Source of the DNA: Lactifluus volemus
Lineage: Eukaryota > Basidiomycota > Agaricomycetes > Russulales > Russulaceae
DNA length: 64,000 bases
Assembly: GCA_022376515.1 (NCBI GenBank)
Contig: WTXI01000035.1
Coordinates: forward strand, 1 to 64,000
Direction: 5' to 3'
Numbering within the stretch: the first letter of the stretch is position 1; every line of letters begins with the position of its first letter. This document shows, in pieces, positions 60,977 through 64,000 of this stretch. The position numbers and the translations under genes are program-made. Under the pieces are notes generated by a model, which worked only from the letters and a program-made list of their open reading frames with translations, ran no database searches and was not told the DNA's origin.

Positions 60977-62641
60977 CTACGACTGAACGCTATCTAATCT
61001 CACAGGCAGATAATATAAGCTATTGTATTGACGTGGAACCCACTCCCCCTTCCGATCTTCCTTCCGCTTCCACTCGAACTCCCGCTTCCGCTCAAACTCC
61101 CGCTTCCGATCGAGCTCTTGCTCTCGCAACCTCTCCTGCTCCCGCTCCTGCAGGCGGTGTAGATTCCACTCCTGCTTAAAATCAAATTCTGTGCCGCAGC
61201 ACTGCCAGCTGCCAGAGTATTCAACCTCAAGTAGATTGGGGAACAGTTCCTTATCCTCCAGAAGAAGAGACAGAGAGTGACTACCCTCTCCGAAGAGTGC
61301 ATCTGGCACGCAGAGTTTCTTCACACTCCCAAGTGGCATGAAAAGTTCACGCCACTGTGTTTCGTCGACTTCGTTGTGCAACCCTGACGATCGATTGGGT
61401 TTCTCGAGGAAGAGCATGAGCTCCTCCACGGGAGAGAGCAAGGGCGAAAGTTTTCCAAGGATCTGGACTGCGGTAGCTACCTGCCAATCCAGATGTTTGC
61501 AAAGGATCCGCAAACGCAAGGGGCGTTGCTGCCACATCCGACGGTCTGAAGTTAAATCAACAGAACCCTCATCGAAAGTGAGTTTGAGAGAGCTAAAACC
61601 GAGGCCCTCAGATGTCTGCATGAACTGCAAGAGGCGTGGAACAGTGAAAGTGAGTTGATTAAAGAACTGGACATCGAGGGAGTTGAGGGAAGGCGCGCTG
61701 ATCCGAGAAAGGAGACCTTCGAGGTAGGCACTGACACCTCGAAATGAAAAGAGGTGAAGGTGAAGAAGAGTCACGTTGGTCGTGTTCGATAGTTGGCTCG
61801 TAACATCGCGGTTTGGGAGAGGGGCATGAAATTGAATGGCGAGAGTCTCGAGCTGGGGCGTGTGTGAAAGCTGTGTGAGTATATAGCTTGGGGGGAAGTA
61901 GGCTGATGCCGGGATATCTATAAGCTCGAGGTTAACCAAGCTTGTAGTATTGGGGGGTAAAGGAGATGTAATTGGAAGGCAGCTCGTCCACATGTGGCGT
62001 AGACTAGGTGCCCGAAAGGTTTCGAGAGAGGCGTGGTTTGTAGAACCATGGGACTGAGACTTGATGAACATGCGTTCCAGGATTGGGAATTCCTCGTTCA
62101 TTGGCGTGGTGAACTTGCCTAATTTGGAGGCTAGTATCTGGAGGGCAATACGGTGCAAACGGTCAGAGTGACCGAGTGCAAGCAGTACACCCTCTTCGTC
62201 CTCTGCTGTCATCTCACGATTGCTGTCGTCATAAAAGGCGGTGAGCGGCAGGGGAGGTGAATGGGCTAGCATCTCTGCTACAGGCACACCATAGCTGCAA
62301 AGGAGATGGAGATCCAATCGTAAAGGTGATGCAAGAATGAGCTGCCGCCACCGTCGGCAAACCCAAGCTGGCTTGTACCACCAACGTTGGCGGCACCACT
62401 TGCGGACCAATAGGTCATTCTCGTCATCTTCTTCATCCTTGATATCAAGTAGATAGACATAGAATATGTGGAGAAGGACGTCATCGTTAAGGGTATGGAT
62501 AGGTGAATATGGTTTGTCGCCAAGAGACCCTATTGATTCACGAGTTGGTGCGTGGGATGGGGACAACCGACGTTGGGACTCAAGAGTTGGTAAACGTAGG
62601 CGTGGCCACTTATTGCGGAGCCAACGAGTGGTGGTAGACAT
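60977..62641 (-). CDS. F-box/leucine-rich-type protein
   Basis: Intact single-exon gene of 554 residues. An F-box-like segment at about residues 45-105 (IHTLNDDVLLHIFYVYLLD, then WVCRRWRQLILASPLRL) would bind Skp1 in an SCF ubiquitin ligase. The long middle part has irregular leucine-rich repeats (ETFRAPSLRHMW, LVNLELIDIPAS, APSLNSLDVQFF) that would choose substrates. The last ~60 residues are a highly charged Arg/Glu coiled-coil stretch (EREQERLREQELDRKREFE). This architecture belongs to the very large F-box families of Agaricomycetes. The substrate is unknown. There are no introns, in contrast to neighbours. Confidence 0.8.
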   Translation of the reverse strand: MSTTTRWLRNKWPRLRLPTLESQRRLSPSHAPTRESIGSLGDKPYSPIHTLNDDVLLHIFYVYLLDIKDEEDDENDLLVRKWCRQRWWYKPAWVCRRWRQLILASPLRLDLHLLCSYGVPVAEMLAHSPPLPLTAFYDDSNREMTAEDEEGVLLALGHSDRLHRIALQILASKLGKFTTPMNEEFPILERMFIKSQSHGSTNHASLETFRAPSLRHMWTSCLPITSPLPPNTTSLVNLELIDIPASAYFPPSYILTQLSHTPQLETLAIQFHAPLPNRDVTSQLSNTTNVTLLHLHLFSFRGVSAYLEGLLSRISAPSLNSLDVQFFNQLTFTVPRLLQFMQTSEGLGFSSLKLTFDEGSVDLTSDRRMWQQRPLRLRILCKHLDWQVATAVQILGKLSPLLSPVEELMLFLEKPNRSSGLHNEVDETQWRELFMPLGSVKKLCVPDALFGEGSHSLSLLLEDKELFPNLLEVEYSGSWQCCGTEFDFKQEWNLHRLQEREQERLREQELDRKREFERKREFEWKRKEDRKGEWVPRQYNSLYYLPVRLDSVQS

Positions 62642-63190
62642 GTTTAGTAGCGAAGGGGATATGATTGAAGATTAAAGTGTATTGGCCTCATTTATGTCCT
62701 CATGCCAGTGGGCAGTGTCTTTGACATGGCGGCGTTGGTAGGGACAGCGAGGTCAGGATGACAGCGTGGGAAGCGTAGCGGACATTGTGCAGTTACCCGA
62801 CGCTGAGATAAGCATAGAACGTTGGATGAGCGTGTCCTCCTCGAGGTCATCTTTCCATGTGGTCGGAAAATCCCACATGTCGATCACGTGATTTTCCTAC
62901 CCGTTCGAGACATCCGAATGCGGGTGTTTCCGCGCGGTTAAGGGAGTTCGCGCATGCCTCCTTCCTCCTGTGTCTGCTATCTATTCCGCCATCAGGTCAA
63001 GCGTGACGAATTGCTGGCCCGGCCCCCGGACAGTCCTCAATGATGTGACTGGTCTGTTATGGAATGTGATATCAGCTAAGCCGTTACAATGAGCTACCAC
63101 TACAAAACTATAAAAGTTGTAGCTCAACTTTGAGCGTCCCTATTTATTATGGCAACATGATTGCATACAATCAACAAAACTGTAAGGGAA
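62642..63190. other. Intergenic, no gene seen
   Basis: Upstream region of the F-box gene. It contains two CACGTGA-like sites (around 62,885) but no coding frame, RNA gene or repeat that I can support. Confidence 0.5.
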
Positions 63191-63591
63191 CTAATCGCAT
63201 AGGTATTGGCAAACCCTATTGCAATTAGTCGTCTTATCAATGCAATTACAGGGCCACTTGAAACCTTGAGCACCTACACCCGTGCTTAGAGCTCGTCGGG
63301 CTGTAGACTTGAACGTTGTATTGTCGCGACTCGAGTTGGATGCGGAGGGCTGGTAGGTCCCGGCGCTCGAGCTGGGCAAGCCCGACACAGTACCCGAGAC
63401 GATGGGAGGCACGCCTTCGGAAATGGTGGCGTTGAAGGCCTGGTCGAGAAGGTCAGATTACTCAAGGCTGGATCCGCAAACTAGCGTACGACAGTGTTGT
63501 TTGGCATGACGGGCTTGCTACCAGTTGGCATTGTTGATGCTGATGCAGCGAGGGGAACAAGAAGAGCAGTCAAGAATTTGAAGAACAGCAT
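63191..63591 (-). pseudogene. Small secreted protein, broken copy
   Basis: Starts MLFFKFLTALLVPLAASA and aligns with the 58,634 gene through Pro-Thr-Gly, Asn-Asn-Thr and Val-Arg. At 63,481-63,483 a TAG stands where the relative has TTG, and about 25 bases on one base is missing in the Leu-Leu-Asp-Gln region. After that a second frame continues (SGLPSSSAGTYQPS ... DNTTFKSTARR) to a cysteine-rich end (PCNC, NCNRVCQYLCD) stopping at 63,191. Signal peptide and promoter are well preserved. The C-terminal cysteine pattern differs from that of the 58.6-kb gene. Confidence 0.65.
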
Positions 63592-64000
63592 TGTGGCCAA
63601 GGGCGTAGTAAGGAGATAGATGTTTTGGGGAGAACCACACTGGCAGCCTGTCGGGCGTCACCGTGTGTGCTTGAAGGAAATGCTCGAGCGACCTGGCTAG
63701 TAGGCAAATAGATACTAGAAATATCATAGGAGTTAGAATGACGACGGCGACGACGATAGGACGTAAAACACACCCAGGAAACAGAAGGACTCGGAGGTGA
63801 ATGTCTGAATAAAAACGCTTGAAAGGGTTGAGCATGACGGAGGTCTGCCAGTGGAATCGAGGCGAGTTGTTATATTGAAGGATTACTAGGAAATGCCGAC
63901 GTCAGGGTTTGGAAGACCGCCACGACGCAGGCATCCGAGAAAAACCGGCCCGGGAGGAGATAACCGTGACGGTGTTGCTTCTCGTTTGCCGGCTAAGTGG
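63592..64000. promoter_or_regulatory. Promoter region of the broken secreted gene and window end
   Basis: 63,600-63,835 read on the minus strand aligns with 58,395-58,633, the promoter and leader of the 58.6-kb gene. It includes TCGTCGTCG-like triplets, CTATGATATTTCTAGTAT and AGCCAGGTCGCTCG. Beyond 63,840 nothing is recognised. Confidence 0.5.

Overview
The window reads as nuclear DNA of a mushroom-forming basidiomycete (Agaricomycetes). The grounds are: genes with many 45-75 nt introns bounded by GT/AG, C2-NACHT-WD40 NLR genes of the kind expanded in these fungi, F-box/leucine-rich proteins, small secreted proteins and a fungal retroelement. No prokaryotic features, CRISPR arrays or convincing tRNA/rRNA genes were seen.

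Left three quarters (1-48,740): a segmental tandem array. The repeated unit is about 19-20 kb: NLR gene (+) / spacer / NLR gene (+) / YCII-domain gene (-) / geranylgeranyltransferase-I beta subunit gene (-, CDC43-like). Unit 1 is cut by the window edge or contracted to one NLR (172-5,641) plus YCII-A and CDC43-A. Unit 2 holds NLR2 (10,790-16,190), NLR3 (19,587-25,136), YCII-B and CDC43-B. Unit 3 holds NLR4 (31,080-36,559), NLR5 (39,238-44,644), YCII-C and CDC43-C. The five NLRs share one plan: 14-nt first exon, C2 domain, helical linker, NACHT NTPase, 14 WD40 repeats (two seven-bladed propellers) and a conserved C-terminal tail of about 100 residues. Only NLR3 and NLR4 can be spliced into a clean frame, giving 1,683 and 1,657 residues with exon sums divisible by three. 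NLR1, NLR2 and NLR5 carry many single-base deletions that put the P-loop out of frame. They may be pseudogenes or intact genes with consensus errors. CDC43-A/B and YCII-A/B carry genuine nonsense changes. The C copies each lack just one base and are the likely ancestral, functional genes.

Right quarter (48,740-64,000): ordinary chromosome. It holds the CCR4-NOT subunit NOT2 (-) and RNA polymerase III subunit RPC17 (+), which diverge from a 146-bp shared promoter. Then come a small-secreted-protein family in three places (53.3, 58.6 and 63.4 kb; the last is broken) and a DIRS-like reverse transcriptase/RNase H gene (-) split by a 905-bp solo LTR with a 4-bp target duplication. Last is an intact single-exon F-box/LRR protein (-).

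Working together: the NLRs are predicted cytosolic immune or non-self receptors, with the C2 domain as membrane or effector part, NACHT as switch and WD40 propellers as ligand sensor. CDC43 and YCII look like passenger genes copied along with the NLRs. NOT2 and RPC17 are housekeeping genes marking the edge of the duplicated region.
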